Origin: Clostridia bacterium
Lineage (GTDB): Bacteria; Bacillota; Clostridia; Christensenellales; Aristaeellaceae
Direction: 5' to 3'
Assembly: GCA_017471125.1 (NCBI GenBank)
Contig: JAFUWR010000332.1
Coordinates: 1 to 13,105 of the forward strand
Length of the DNA stretch: 13,105 nucleotides
Numbering within the stretch: the stretch's first letter is position 1; the number at the start of each line of letters is the position of its first letter. A model generated the notes under the pieces. That model saw only the letters and a list, made by a program, of their open reading frames with translations. It had not been told where the DNA came from and searched no databases. Made by a program: the position numbers and the translations under genes. This document shows positions 1 to 6,710 of the stretch, in pieces.

Positions 1-1458
1 CAGGTGTTCATCGAGGACGGCGCGCTGGAGGACACCAACCTGCCCAGCCAGTGCGTGATCACCGAGCGCATCCCGCTGAACCCCAACGGCAAGGTGGACG
101 CCAAGAAGCTGGCTTCCGGCTCCGTGACCGGCGACCGCTATTCCATCCAGCCCGTTCGGAGAAACGACAAGGTGGTGGACATCCTGCTGGTCCCGGCGCT
201 GGAGGGCGAACACGCCACCATGGGCGCGGGCATCCCGCAGGAGCTGGAGGGCGATCCCTACAACATCCTCACCGAGGTGTTCGCCGCCATGCCCGACCTG
301 AGCGGCGGCGACTACTCCAAGCTGCTGCACATCCCCGGCCTCAGGGAGCTGGTCAAGCGGCTGACCAACTTTGACATCGACGACATGCAGCAGAGCATGC
401 TCGATTCCATGCCGCAGCTCTTTACCCTGGCGATCAACAAGATCGTGGTGCCACTGATGAAAGGAGTACCCAAGATGAGCAAGAACAAAGTCCCGGACTT
501 CGTCATGCCGGAGTTCCGGAAGATGATGCCCGACCTGCCCAACATGCCCAAGCTGCCGCCCATGCCCCCCGTGCCGTCCACGAAGGGCAAGAAGGGCAAG
601 AAAGGCAAGAAGGACAAGGACGGCCTCAACGCCAGCATGACGCAGTACTGGAAGCAGCTCATCGCCGTGCAGAAGATCTCGATGAAGGAGATCACGAACC
701 TGTGGAACACGCTGTTCGACAACAACATGGACCTGTGGGACGCCTTCATCGCCATGCAGCCCGACGAGGCGCCGCTCCTGCCCGAGGGCCTCTCCCCCAA
801 GCGCGCGGCGAAGCGCATGAAGAAGTTCCAGAAGATGGTGAACAAGTATCTGAAGGACCAGACGGAGGCCGCCGCCGACCTCGAGGCCGCGGACAAGGAC
901 GGGAAGAAGAAGGACAAGAAGGACAAGAAGGACAAGGCGGCGAAGAAGGAACAGAAGGACAAGAAGGACAAGAAGGACAAGAAAGACAAGAAGGATAAGA
1001 AGGGCAAGAAGGACAAGGCCGCCAGGAAGGACAAGAAGGCTGTCGAGGCCGCGCCCGTCGAGGAGATCAGGGTCGAGGCCCCCGTCGGGGAGGTCGTGGC
1101 CGAAGCTCCTGCCGAGATAGTGGTCGATGCCCCCGTCAAGGAGATCGTGGTCGAGGCCCCCGTCGTGGAAGTGAAGCCTGCCCCCGCCAAGAAGCCCGCC
1201 CCCGCCAGGAAAGCGCCCGCGGCCAAGAAGCCCGCGCCCAGGAGGACGCCCGCGGCCAAGAAGCCCGCGCCCGCCCCGGAGGTGAAGGTGGAGGCCCCCG
1301 CCGAGGAGCCCAAGATCGAGGCGCCCGCCGAGGAGCCCAAGGTCGAGGCCCCCGTCGAGGCGGTCAAGGTCGAGCCCCCCGTCGAGGAGCCCAAGGTCGA
1401 AGCGCCCGCCCCGGTCGAGGTCAGTGTCAGCGTCGACGCGCCGGCCGAGCAGCAGTAA
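1..1458 (+). CDS. C-terminus of an AMP-forming adenylating enzyme (acyl-CoA synthetase/NRPS-like) with a long lysine-rich tail; 5' end outside window
   Basis: The frame is open from the first base, so the gene begins upstream. The first ~35 residues read like the end of the C-terminal subdomain of the ANL (acyl-CoA synthetase/NRPS adenylation) superfamily: IPLNPNGKVDAKKL matches the A10 motif, with the catalytic lysine at codon 91-93. Family members usually end soon after this motif, whereas this frame continues about 450 residues. Residues ~40-158 are an unrecognised, partly helical segment. Next come a Met/Pro-rich stretch, a KGKK cluster (~586-624), a helical segment rich in Trp and Met (~630-890), a KDK-rich block (~898-1038), a Pro/Ala/Lys block and four nonapeptide repeats. 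The stop is TAA at 1456. An in-frame ATG at 475 with a good ribosome binding site could start a separate 327-residue protein, so this may be a fusion or two overlapping products. The A10 assignment is fairly firm; the function of the tail is unknown. Confidence 0.7.
   Translation, partial: QVFIEDGALEDTNLPSQCVITERIPLNPNGKVDAKKLASGSVTGDRYSIQPVRRNDKVVDILLVPALEGEHATMGAGIPQELEGDPYNILTEVFAAMPDLSGGDYSKLLHIPGLRELVKRLTNFDIDDMQQSMLDSMPQLFTLAINKIVVPLMKGVPKMSKNKVPDFVMPEFRKMMPDLPNMPKLPPMPPVPSTKGKKGKKGKKDKDGLNASMTQYWKQLIAVQKISMKEITNLWNTLFDNNMDLWDAFIAMQPDEAPLLPEGLSPKRAAKRMKKFQKMVNKYLKDQTEAAADLEAADKDGKKKDKKDKKDKAAKKEQKDKKDKKDKKDKKDKKGKKDKAARKDKKAVEAAPVEEIRVEAPVGEVVAEAPAEIVVDAPVKEIVVEAPVVEVKPAPAKKPAPARKAPAAKKPAPRRTPAAKKPAPAPEVKVEAPAEEPKIEAPAEEPKVEAPVEAVKVEPPVEEPKVEAPAPVEVSVSVDAPAEQQ
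462..477 (+). promoter_or_regulatory. Internal ribosome binding site and in-frame ATG
   Basis: AGGAG (462-466) lies 8 bases before an ATG at 475-477 that is in the frame of the surrounding gene. The spacing is ideal for translation initiation. Two tandem TGA triplets lie just upstream in the +1 frame (455-460). Initiation here would give a 327-residue protein beginning MSKNKVPDF with all of the lysine-rich tail and none of the adenylating-enzyme part. The site may be a real internal start, or the relic of two genes now fused. Confidence 0.5.
898..1038 (+). repeat. Lysine/aspartate codon repeat (degenerate 9-base unit)
   Basis: The stretch is a degenerate tandem array of AAGGACAAG-like 9-base units encoding KDK/KKD triplets, interrupted by short AAKKEQ and GKK variants. 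The product would be strongly basic with very few serines. Such low-complexity DNA is prone to replication slippage and to collapse in short-read assembly, so the copy number here may be unreliable. Confidence 0.75.
1291..1398 (+). repeat. Four tandem 27-base units encoding a nonapeptide repeat
   Basis: Four consecutive 27-base units begin at 1291, 1318, 1345 and 1372. Each encodes E-(A/P)-P-(A/V)-E-(E/A)-(P/V)-K-(V/I). A degenerate partial unit follows from 1399. The unit length is a whole number of codons, so copy-number change keeps the frame. Similar valine/glutamate/proline motifs without exact periodicity occur from about 1050 onward. Confidence 0.8.
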
Positions 1459-1525
1459 GCGGCGGCGATAGGATATTTGGAACCGTTTTTGATCCCGTAA
1501 GGCCGTACATACATGTAACAGGCAA

Positions 1526-1563
1526 GCGGGGCATGCGCCCGAAAGCGCATGCCCCGCGTTTTT
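1526..1563 (+). terminator. Rho-independent terminator after the lysine-rich gene
   Basis: A perfect 13-base-pair stem (1526-1538 with 1545-1557) with a CCGAAA loop is followed by G and five T residues at 1559-1563. It lies about 70 bases after the TAA stop at 1456 and before the promoter of the phosphofructokinase gene, so it isolates the two units. Confidence 0.9.
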
Positions 1564-1610
1564 GCAACGAACCGATGGAAAATTCCGTCGAATTTCCTGC
1601 CCCTGCCCCC

Positions 1611-1639
1611 TTGCCAAGCGCGCCAAAACGTGCTATATT
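1611..1639 (+). promoter_or_regulatory. Sigma-70/sigma-A type promoter for the phosphofructokinase gene
   Basis: TTGCCA at 1611-1616 and TATATT at 1634-1639 are separated by exactly 17 bases. TG at 1631-1632, followed by one base, gives an extended -10. Transcription would start near 1646, leaving a leader of about 50 bases before the ATG at 1698. An imperfect inverted repeat lies just upstream at 1577-1597. Confidence 0.7.
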
Positions 1640-1697
1640 ATGTTAAAGGCTCGTTTATGCTTAACCAGCTTTCAATAATGAAGAAAGAGGTGTCTCC

Positions 1698-2771
1698 ATG
1701 ATCCGTATCGGTATGCTGACCTCCGGCGGCGACTGCCAGGCCCTGAACGCGGCCATGCGCGGCGTCGCAAAGACCCTGTACAACTCCGGCGAGGACGTCG
1801 AGATCTACGGCTTCCTGAACGGCTACCAGGGCCTGATCAACGGGCGCTTCCGCCTGTTGAGCTTCAACGATTTCTCCGGCATCCTCACCAAGGGCGGCAC
1901 CTTCCTGGGCTCCAGCCGCACCCCCTTCAAGACCATTCAGGTCATCGAGGCGGACGGCGTCGACAAGGTGGCCGCCATGAAGCAGACCTACTATAAGCTC
2001 CAGCTGGACGTGCTGGTCATCCTGGGCGGCAACGGCACCCACAAGACCGCGAACCTGTTGAGCGAGCAGGGGCTGAACGTGGTCACCCTGCCCAAGACCA
2101 TCGACAACGACCTCTACGGCACGGACATGACCTTCGGCTTCCAGAGCGCGGTGGACATCGCCACCGACTGCATCGACATGATCCACACCACCGCCGCCTC
2201 CCACGGCCGCATCTTCATCGTGGAGATCATGGGCCACAAGGTGGGCTGGCTGCCGCTGAACGCGGGCATGGCCGGCGGCGCGGACATCATACTGATCCCC
2301 GAGATACCCTACGACCTGGACAAGGTGGCCGAGAAGATCAAGAAGCGCCACGACAGCGGCGCGAGCTTCACCATACTGGCCGTGGCCGAGGGCGCGATCT
2401 CCAAGAAGGACGCGAAGCTCTCCAAGAAGGAACTGGCCAAGAAGCAGGCCGAGAGCCCCTATCCGTCCGTGTCCTACGAGATCGCCGACAAGCTGACCAA
2501 GAAGACCGGCTACGAGGTGCGCGTGACCGTGCCCGGCCACACCCAGCGCGGCGGCGCGCCCTGCGCCTACGACCGCGTGTTCGCCAGCCGCCTGGGTTCC
2601 GAGGCCGCGAAGCTGATCCTCAAGAAGCAGTACGGCTTCATGGTGGGCTACAAGAACCGCGAGATCGTCAAGGTGCCGCTCAAGGACGTGGCCGGCAAGC
2701 TCAAGATGATCGACCCCAACGCCTCCATCATCAAGGAGGCCAAGATGCTGGGCATCAGCTTCGGCGACTGA
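1698..2771 (+). CDS. pfkA: 6-phosphofructokinase, bacterial PFK-A superfamily, co-substrate uncertain
   Basis: This cytoplasmic glycolytic enzyme phosphorylates fructose 6-phosphate to fructose 1,6-bisphosphate. At 357 residues it is close to the usual bacterial length. Visible motifs are TSGGD near the N-terminus (residues 8-12), GGNGTHKTA (110-118), PKTIDND with catalytic Asp136, VEIMGH (175-180) and the substrate-binding PGHTQRGG (279-286). The residues that normally track phosphoryl-donor choice are mixed: Gly113 is ATP-type (E. coli Gly104), whereas Lys133 is typical of pyrophosphate enzymes but also occurs in some ATP-dependent ones. Asn112 replaces the usual Asp. It resembles the 'mixed-substrate' PFK group, so the donor cannot be called. 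A GAAAGAGGTG ribosome binding site precedes the ATG. The gene has its own promoter and a hairpin terminator shared with the convergent ppk1. Confidence 0.93.
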   Translation: MIRIGMLTSGGDCQALNAAMRGVAKTLYNSGEDVEIYGFLNGYQGLINGRFRLLSFNDFSGILTKGGTFLGSSRTPFKTIQVIEADGVDKVAAMKQTYYKLQLDVLVILGGNGTHKTANLLSEQGLNVVTLPKTIDNDLYGTDMTFGFQSAVDIATDCIDMIHTTAASHGRIFIVEIMGHKVGWLPLNAGMAGGADIILIPEIPYDLDKVAEKIKKRHDSGASFTILAVAEGAISKKDAKLSKKELAKKQAESPYPSVSYEIADKLTKKTGYEVRVTVPGHTQRGGAPCAYDRVFASRLGSEAAKLILKKQYGFMVGYKNREIVKVPLKDVAGKLKMIDPNASIIKEAKMLGISFGD

Positions 2772-2784
2772 CCGATCATAAAAT

Positions 2785-2822
2785 ACGACGGACCGCCTCG
2801 TTTCGGGGCGGTCCATCGTTTT
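2785..2822. terminator. Bidirectional terminator between pfk and ppk1
   Basis: A hairpin starts 14 bases after the pfk TGA. GGACCGCC (2790-2797) pairs with GGCGGTCC (2807-2814), extended inward to a TTT loop and outward by four more pairs beyond one mismatch. T residues follow at 2819-2822. On the minus strand the same hairpin overlaps the end of ppk1 (stop complement 2821-2823) and is followed by a TATTTTAT run, so it can end both convergent transcripts. Confidence 0.85.
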
Positions 2823-5025
2823 ACCTTCTCAACAGCCTGCGCATCCTGTCCTTCAGCTTCCGCTTGGGCTGCACGGACTTTTCAAATTCGACGGGGTGGG
2901 TCAGGTACCAGGCCTGGGCGTCGATGGGCTCGGCGTCGCCGGGATGCAGGCGGGTATAGACGCCCTCGGCGTCCTGCCGCCAGGCCCGGGTGTTGTCGGA
3001 GAGCAGCAGCGCCAGGTAATCCTGCAGGAACGCCTTGATCTCCGGCGAGCGCACGGGGCAGCCCACCTCCACCCGGCAATCCTGGTTGCGGGTCATGAAG
3101 TCGGCGGAGGACAGGTACACCCGCGCCTCCGGCCCCTCGCCAAAGGCGTAGACGCGGCCGTGCTCCAGGAACCGGCCCACCAGCGAGGTGACGGTGATGT
3201 TCTCGGTCTTGCCGGGCACCCCGGGCACCAGGCAGCAGATGCCGCGGATGATCAGGTCCACCTTCACCCCGGCGCAGCTCGCCTCGCTGAGCTTGTCGAT
3301 CAGCTCGCGGTCGGTGACGGAGTTGGCCTTCACGCGGATGCGGCCCTCGCTGCCCCGGGCGATCTGCTCGTCGATCATCGCGATGATGCGGTCCTTCATG
3401 GCGAAGGGGGCCACCAGCAGCTTTTCGTATTCCCCGGCGCTGTTGCCGATGAGCATGTTCTCGAAGAAGCTCGCCGCGTCCCGGGTGATGACGGGGTCGG
3501 CGGTCATCATGCAGAAGTCGGTGTACAGCGTGCTGGTCTTTTCGTTGTAGTTGCCGGTGCCGATCTGGGCGATGTAGCCCAGGCCGCCCCGCTCGCGCCG
3601 GGTGATGAGGCACAGCTTGGCGTGGCACTTGAGCTTCTCCGGGCCGTAGATGATGCGGCAGCCGGCCTCCTCCATCTCCATGGCCCAGTCGATGTTGTTC
3701 TGCTCGTCGAACCGGGCCCGCAGCTCCATCAGCACCGTCACCTCCTTGCCGTTTTCGGCGGCGGCGCAGAGCGCCTTGGCGATGGCGGAATTGCGCGCCA
3801 TGCGGTAGATGGTGATCTTGATGGACACCACGCTGGGATCGTTGGTGCTCTGGCGCAGCAGGTCCAGGAAGGGCTGCATGCTCTGGTAGGGGTAGAACAG
3901 CAGCACGTCCCGCTGGACCACCTGGTCCCACACCGGGGCGTCGGGGATCAGGTAGTCGGGGTACACCGGCGCGTGGGGCGCGTTGAACAGCGCCTTGGGC
4001 GCCTTTTCGATGGCGTCGATGTGATCCAGCACCAGCGGGCAGGCGCAGGAGAACACCCGCTCCGCGTCCAGCTTCAAAAACTCGCACAGCCGCTTGGCCA
4101 GCCGCGGGGCCTTGCCCTCCAGCTCCAGCCGCACCGGGGCCAGGCGGCTCCGCTTTTTAAGCAGGCGGCGCATGTGGTTGAGCAGGTCGGGGTTCTCGTC
4201 GTCGTCGTGCTCCTCGTTCAGGCTGATGTCGGCGTTGCGGGTGATGGACACCACCGCCTGCTCGACCACGTCGTAGATCTTGAAGATCTTTTTCAGGTGG
4301 GCGGCGATCACGACCTCGGTGCGGATGTAGCGCACGCCGCCCCCGGGCAGCATGATGACCCGGGGCAGCGACGGCGGCACGTCCACGATGCCCAGCACCG
4401 TGGGCTGCTTGTCCGCGGGCGGCTGCTTGTCCGGCTTGCCCGGCTTGTCCTGCTTCCCCGGCTTGTCCTGCTTGCCGCCCGCCTTCTTGCCCTGGGGCTT
4501 GCCGCTCAGGGTCAAGAGCGCCGCGGCGTACAGCGCCTTGTTCTTCAAATGGGGAAAGGGGTGGCTTCGGTCGATCACCTGGGGCGACAGCAGGGGCCGT
4601 ATGTTTTCCTTATAATAGTCCTGCAAATAGACCTTCTGGGTCGAGGTCAGCGTCTCGTAGTCCGCCTCCGTCACCCCGGCGTTGTCAAGCTCGCCCATCA
4701 GTGCGCGATAGATGTCGTCCCGGCGCTGGATCAGGGGCGCGGCCGCCGCGCAGATGGCGCTGACCTGCTCCTTCGGCGTCATGCCGGACTTGTTGTCCTT
4801 CTTGTCGGGGGTCAGCATGTCCATGTCGATCAGGCTGCCCACGCGCACCATGAAGAATTCGTCCAGGTTGCTGGTGAAGATCGAGACGAAGCGCAGCCGC
4901 TCCATCAGCGGCATCGTGGGGTCCGTGGCCTGGGCCAGCACCCGCTCGTTGAATTTCAGCCAGCTCAGCTCCCTGTTCTGGGTAAAGCTCAGATCCCTGT
5001 GCTTGACGACCGGCATGTTTTCCAC
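2821..5025 (-). CDS. ppk1: Polyphosphate kinase 1 with a lysine/proline-rich insert
   Basis: PPK1 reversibly polymerises the gamma-phosphate of ATP into inorganic polyphosphate. The 734 residues cover the whole family: an N-terminal domain (SWLKFNERVL, TSNLDEFFMVR), the head domain, and two C-terminal phospholipase-D-like domains. The autophosphorylated histidine is His468 in KCHAKL. The second conserved histidine is His622 in FLEHGRVY, followed by SSADFMTRN (639-647). RARFDE (436-441) and the IYR arginine (408) fit the ATP/Mg site. The protein is somewhat longer than the ~690-residue norm, mostly because residues ~176-208 form a low-complexity KQDKPG-type insert. The start is GTG at 5025: AGGAGG (complement 5034-5039) lies 8 bases upstream, whereas the next ATG, three codons in, is too far from it. 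The gene has its own promoter and is divergent from the CotH operon. Confidence 0.96.
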   Translation of the reverse strand: MENMPVVKHRDLSFTQNRELSWLKFNERVLAQATDPTMPLMERLRFVSIFTSNLDEFFMVRVGSLIDMDMLTPDKKDNKSGMTPKEQVSAICAAAAPLIQRRDDIYRALMGELDNAGVTEADYETLTSTQKVYLQDYYKENIRPLLSPQVIDRSHPFPHLKNKALYAAALLTLSGKPQGKKAGGKQDKPGKQDKPGKPDKQPPADKQPTVLGIVDVPPSLPRVIMLPGGGVRYIRTEVVIAAHLKKIFKIYDVVEQAVVSITRNADISLNEEHDDDENPDLLNHMRRLLKKRSRLAPVRLELEGKAPRLAKRLCEFLKLDAERVFSCACPLVLDHIDAIEKAPKALFNAPHAPVYPDYLIPDAPVWDQVVQRDVLLFYPYQSMQPFLDLLRQSTNDPSVVSIKITIYRMARNSAIAKALCAAAENGKEVTVLMELRARFDEQNNIDWAMEMEEAGCRIIYGPEKLKCHAKLCLITRRERGGLGYIAQIGTGNYNEKTSTLYTDFCMMTADPVITRDAASFFENMLIGNSAGEYEKLLVAPFAMKDRIIAMIDEQIARGSEGRIRVKANSVTDRELIDKLSEASCAGVKVDLIIRGICCLVPGVPGKTENITVTSLVGRFLEHGRVYAFGEGPEARVYLSSADFMTRNQDCRVEVGCPVRSPEIKAFLQDYLALLLSDNTRAWRQDAEGVYTRLHPGDAEPIDAQAWYLTHPVEFEKSVQPKRKLKDRMRRLLRR
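4402..4500 (-). repeat. Low-complexity insert in ppk1 with 18-base tandem units
   Basis: Two nearly identical 18-base units (4441-4458 and 4459-4476 on the plus strand) and more degenerate flanking copies encode the GKQDKP-like insert at residues ~176-208. The insert lies within the head domain, between LLTLSG and the strand VLGIVDVP, so it probably forms a surface loop. Confidence 0.65.
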
Positions 5026-5108
5026 CTGAAAAGCCTCCTCTCCCGGCCCCGCAGGGGCGCGGCCGGGTCCGCTGTGTCCCGAGGGCGGACTGCCCTTTAT
5101 ATACCTAT

Positions 5109-5137
5109 ATTATAACAGATTTTTCACCGCCTGCCAA
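5109..5137 (-). promoter_or_regulatory. Promoter of ppk1
   Basis: On the minus strand TTGGCA (complement of 5132-5137) and a perfect TATAAT (complement of 5109-5114) are 17 bases apart. The transcript would start near 5102, giving a leader of about 77 bases. Two possible hairpins lie in that leader: 5082-5096 (AGGGC/GCCCT) and a GC-rich one at 5042-5067 (CCCGGCC/GGCCGGG) just upstream of the ribosome binding site. Confidence 0.75.
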
Positions 5138-5192
5138 CCTGCCCGGGCGAATTAAGCCCGCTTTTTGTGATTTGACATTCTGGAAACCCCTC

Positions 5193-5220
5193 TTGACACG
5201 ACCGGCCGCTATGATAAAAT
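5193..5220 (+). promoter_or_regulatory. Probable promoter of the CotH operon
   Basis: A consensus TTGACA (5193-5198) is followed after 16 bases by TAAAAT (5215-5220), about 56 bases before the ATG at 5276. The -10 is less certain than the -35 because overlapping AT-rich alternatives exist. A second TTGACA lies exactly 21 bases upstream (5172-5177). The promoter diverges from that of ppk1, with the two -35 boxes about 55 bases apart. Confidence 0.5.
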
Positions 5221-5275
5221 ACGGTTGAATCACTCTCTGCTGCGGCGGAGGCGTGACAGAAAGGGGAAACGATCC

Positions 5276-6643
5276 ATGAAAAACAAGACGGGCATGAAGC
5301 TGGGCTATGAGGACCTGCTCTTTGACGCGGGCGCCGTGCATCAGATCGACATCCACATCGCCGAGGCGGACTGAGCGGATCTTCTGAAAAACCCCACCGC
5401 CCGGACGCGGTACAGCGTGGCCGTCACGATCGACGGCGAGACGCTGGAGGATGTGGCCTTCTCGACCAAAGGGGTCTCCAGCCTGGTCTTTCCTTCCCTA
5501 AACCCGGGCAATCAGCGATACAGCTTCAAGCTCCAGTTCGGGAAGAACAGAAAGCACCAGACGTACCACGGCCTGGACAAGCTGGACCTGAACTGCTGCT
5601 TCCGCGACGCGACGCTGATGAAGGATCGTCTCTCTTACCGCCTGTTCCACCTGGCCGACGTGCCCGCGCCGCTGGTCGGCCATGCGTGGGTCACCGTCAA
5701 CGGCAGGGACCACGGCCTGTACCTGATGGTGGAAAAGACCGAGGCCAGCTTCCTCGCGCGGAACTTCGGCGAGGGCGTGCTCTATAAGCCGGAGGCCGGC
5801 GACATGCAGATGAGCATAGAGGAGGCCCAGTATCTTGAGGAAAACGGCATCCCCGACGGCTATGTCTCGGAAAGCGCGCGGGGCGGGGATTTCAAATACA
5901 TGGACGACGATCCCGCAAGCTATCCCGATATATTTGAGCACCGCAAGACCAAGGGCGGCAGGGAGGACGACGTGGCGGTGATCGCGTCGATCAAGAGGCT
6001 GTCGAAGGGGAAAAAGCTGAAAAAGGGCCTGGACACCCATGAGATCATCCGCTTTTTCGCGGCGCACAATTTCCTGCTGAGCTTCGACAGCTATACCGGG
6101 ACGGAGCTTCACAACATGGTCATCTGCGAAAAGGACGGCATACTGACCTTCATGCCCTGGGACTACAACCTCGCCTTCGCCACCTATGTCACCGGCCTGG
6201 GGAAAGCGGTGCTGGAGGACCCGACGGACATCCTGAACCAGGGCATCGACACGCCGCTGGTCGGCCCCGATGAAGCGGACCGGCCCCTTTGGGCGTGGAT
6301 ACAGCGGAAGGAAAAGCACCGTCAGGCGTATCACGACGCGCTCTCCGATCTGATCGAAGGATTCTTTGAGTCGGGCGCGTTCGAGCGCGAGCTGGACGCG
6401 CTGCAAGCGCTGCTCGCGCCCTATCAGGAGAAGGACCCGAACGCCTTCTATACCAAGGAGGAATTCGTGAAGGGCTGCGACGTATTGCGGCAGTTCTGCT
6501 TGCGCCGGGCCCAGAGCGTCCGCAAGCAGTTGGACGGCGCGCTGGCGACGGACAGCGCCAAGCAAAACCCCGGCGACAAGGTCAGCGCGTCCGATCTGGA
6601 CGTTCGGGACATGGGCGCCTACACGTACCTGCCGAAGGAATAG
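5276..6643 (+). pseudogene. CotH kinase family gene interrupted by an in-frame TGA
   Basis: CotH proteins are atypical protein kinases; the Bacillus spore-coat founder phosphorylates coat proteins. The frame opens at ATG 5276 with a purine-rich ribosome binding site (GGGG, 9 bases upstream) and starts MKNKTGMKLGYEDLLFD, followed by VHQIDIHIAEAD. Codon 33 (5372-5374) is TGA. The same frame then stays open to TAG at 6641, starting ADLLKNPTARTRYSV. Family hallmarks downstream are VTIDGE, the TKG motif, RYSFKLQFG, a lysine in LYKPE (codon 171), Asp271 in SFDSYTG and Asp296 in PWDYNLAF; the two aspartates are plausible counterparts of the catalytic and metal-binding pair. Homologues, as I recall them, usually have Trp where the TGA is. 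The whole would be 455 codons, with no signal peptide. No well-placed start lies after the TGA, although GTG at 5417 opens the remaining frame. A recent nonsense mutation or a sequence error is likeliest; family identity is confident. Confidence 0.8.
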
Positions 6644-6710
6644 GCCGATAAAAAACCAAAGCAGATGCCCGGATATGAGCGACGACATACGAAAAGGAGC
6701 GTTATTGACG

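Noticed and set aside
898..1038. Lysine-rich tail as a CotG/CotB-like substrate of the CotH kinase
   Set aside because: CotH substrates are rich in serine within Lys/Ser repeats. This tail has almost no serine, and the genes are not in the same operon.
475..1458. Calling the 327-residue product a phasin or PHA granule protein
   Set aside because: The basic Ala/Pro/Lys tail and Trp-containing helical segment are suggestive, but no phasin motif is recognised and no PHA synthesis gene is in the window.
312..1550. Minus-strand open frame opposite the lysine-rich gene
   Set aside because: Its Ser/Phe/Leu and Thr/Gly/Ala repeats are just the complement of the Lys and Pro/Ala codon repeats, and it runs through a strong terminator hairpin.
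1638..2816. Minus-strand open frame opposite the phosphofructokinase gene
   Set aside because: Typical antisense shadow in GC-rich DNA, rich in His, Val, Gly and Leu without motifs, while the plus strand has every PFK motif.
2896..5115. Long plus-strand open frame opposite ppk1
   Set aside because: It is the mirror of the GC-rich ppk1 codons: composition is dominated by His, Gln, Val, Gly and Leu, no domain is recognisable and no ribosome binding site fits. ppk1 has complete family motifs.
5105..5356. Small minus-strand frame in the ppk1/CotH intergenic region
   Set aside because: It overlaps both promoters and the start of the CotH gene, and has no ribosome binding site or recognisable product.
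5372..5374. TGA read as selenocysteine or as tryptophan by an alternative genetic code
   Set aside because: The aligned family residue is expected to be Trp, not Cys, and only a weak four-pair hairpin follows. Four other genes here end in TGA at sensible places and Trp is encoded by TGG, so a general code change is unlikely.
6675..6710. ATG at 6675 as the start of the phosphatase
   Set aside because: It has no ribosome binding site and would put twelve polar residues before a textbook signal peptide that begins at 6711.
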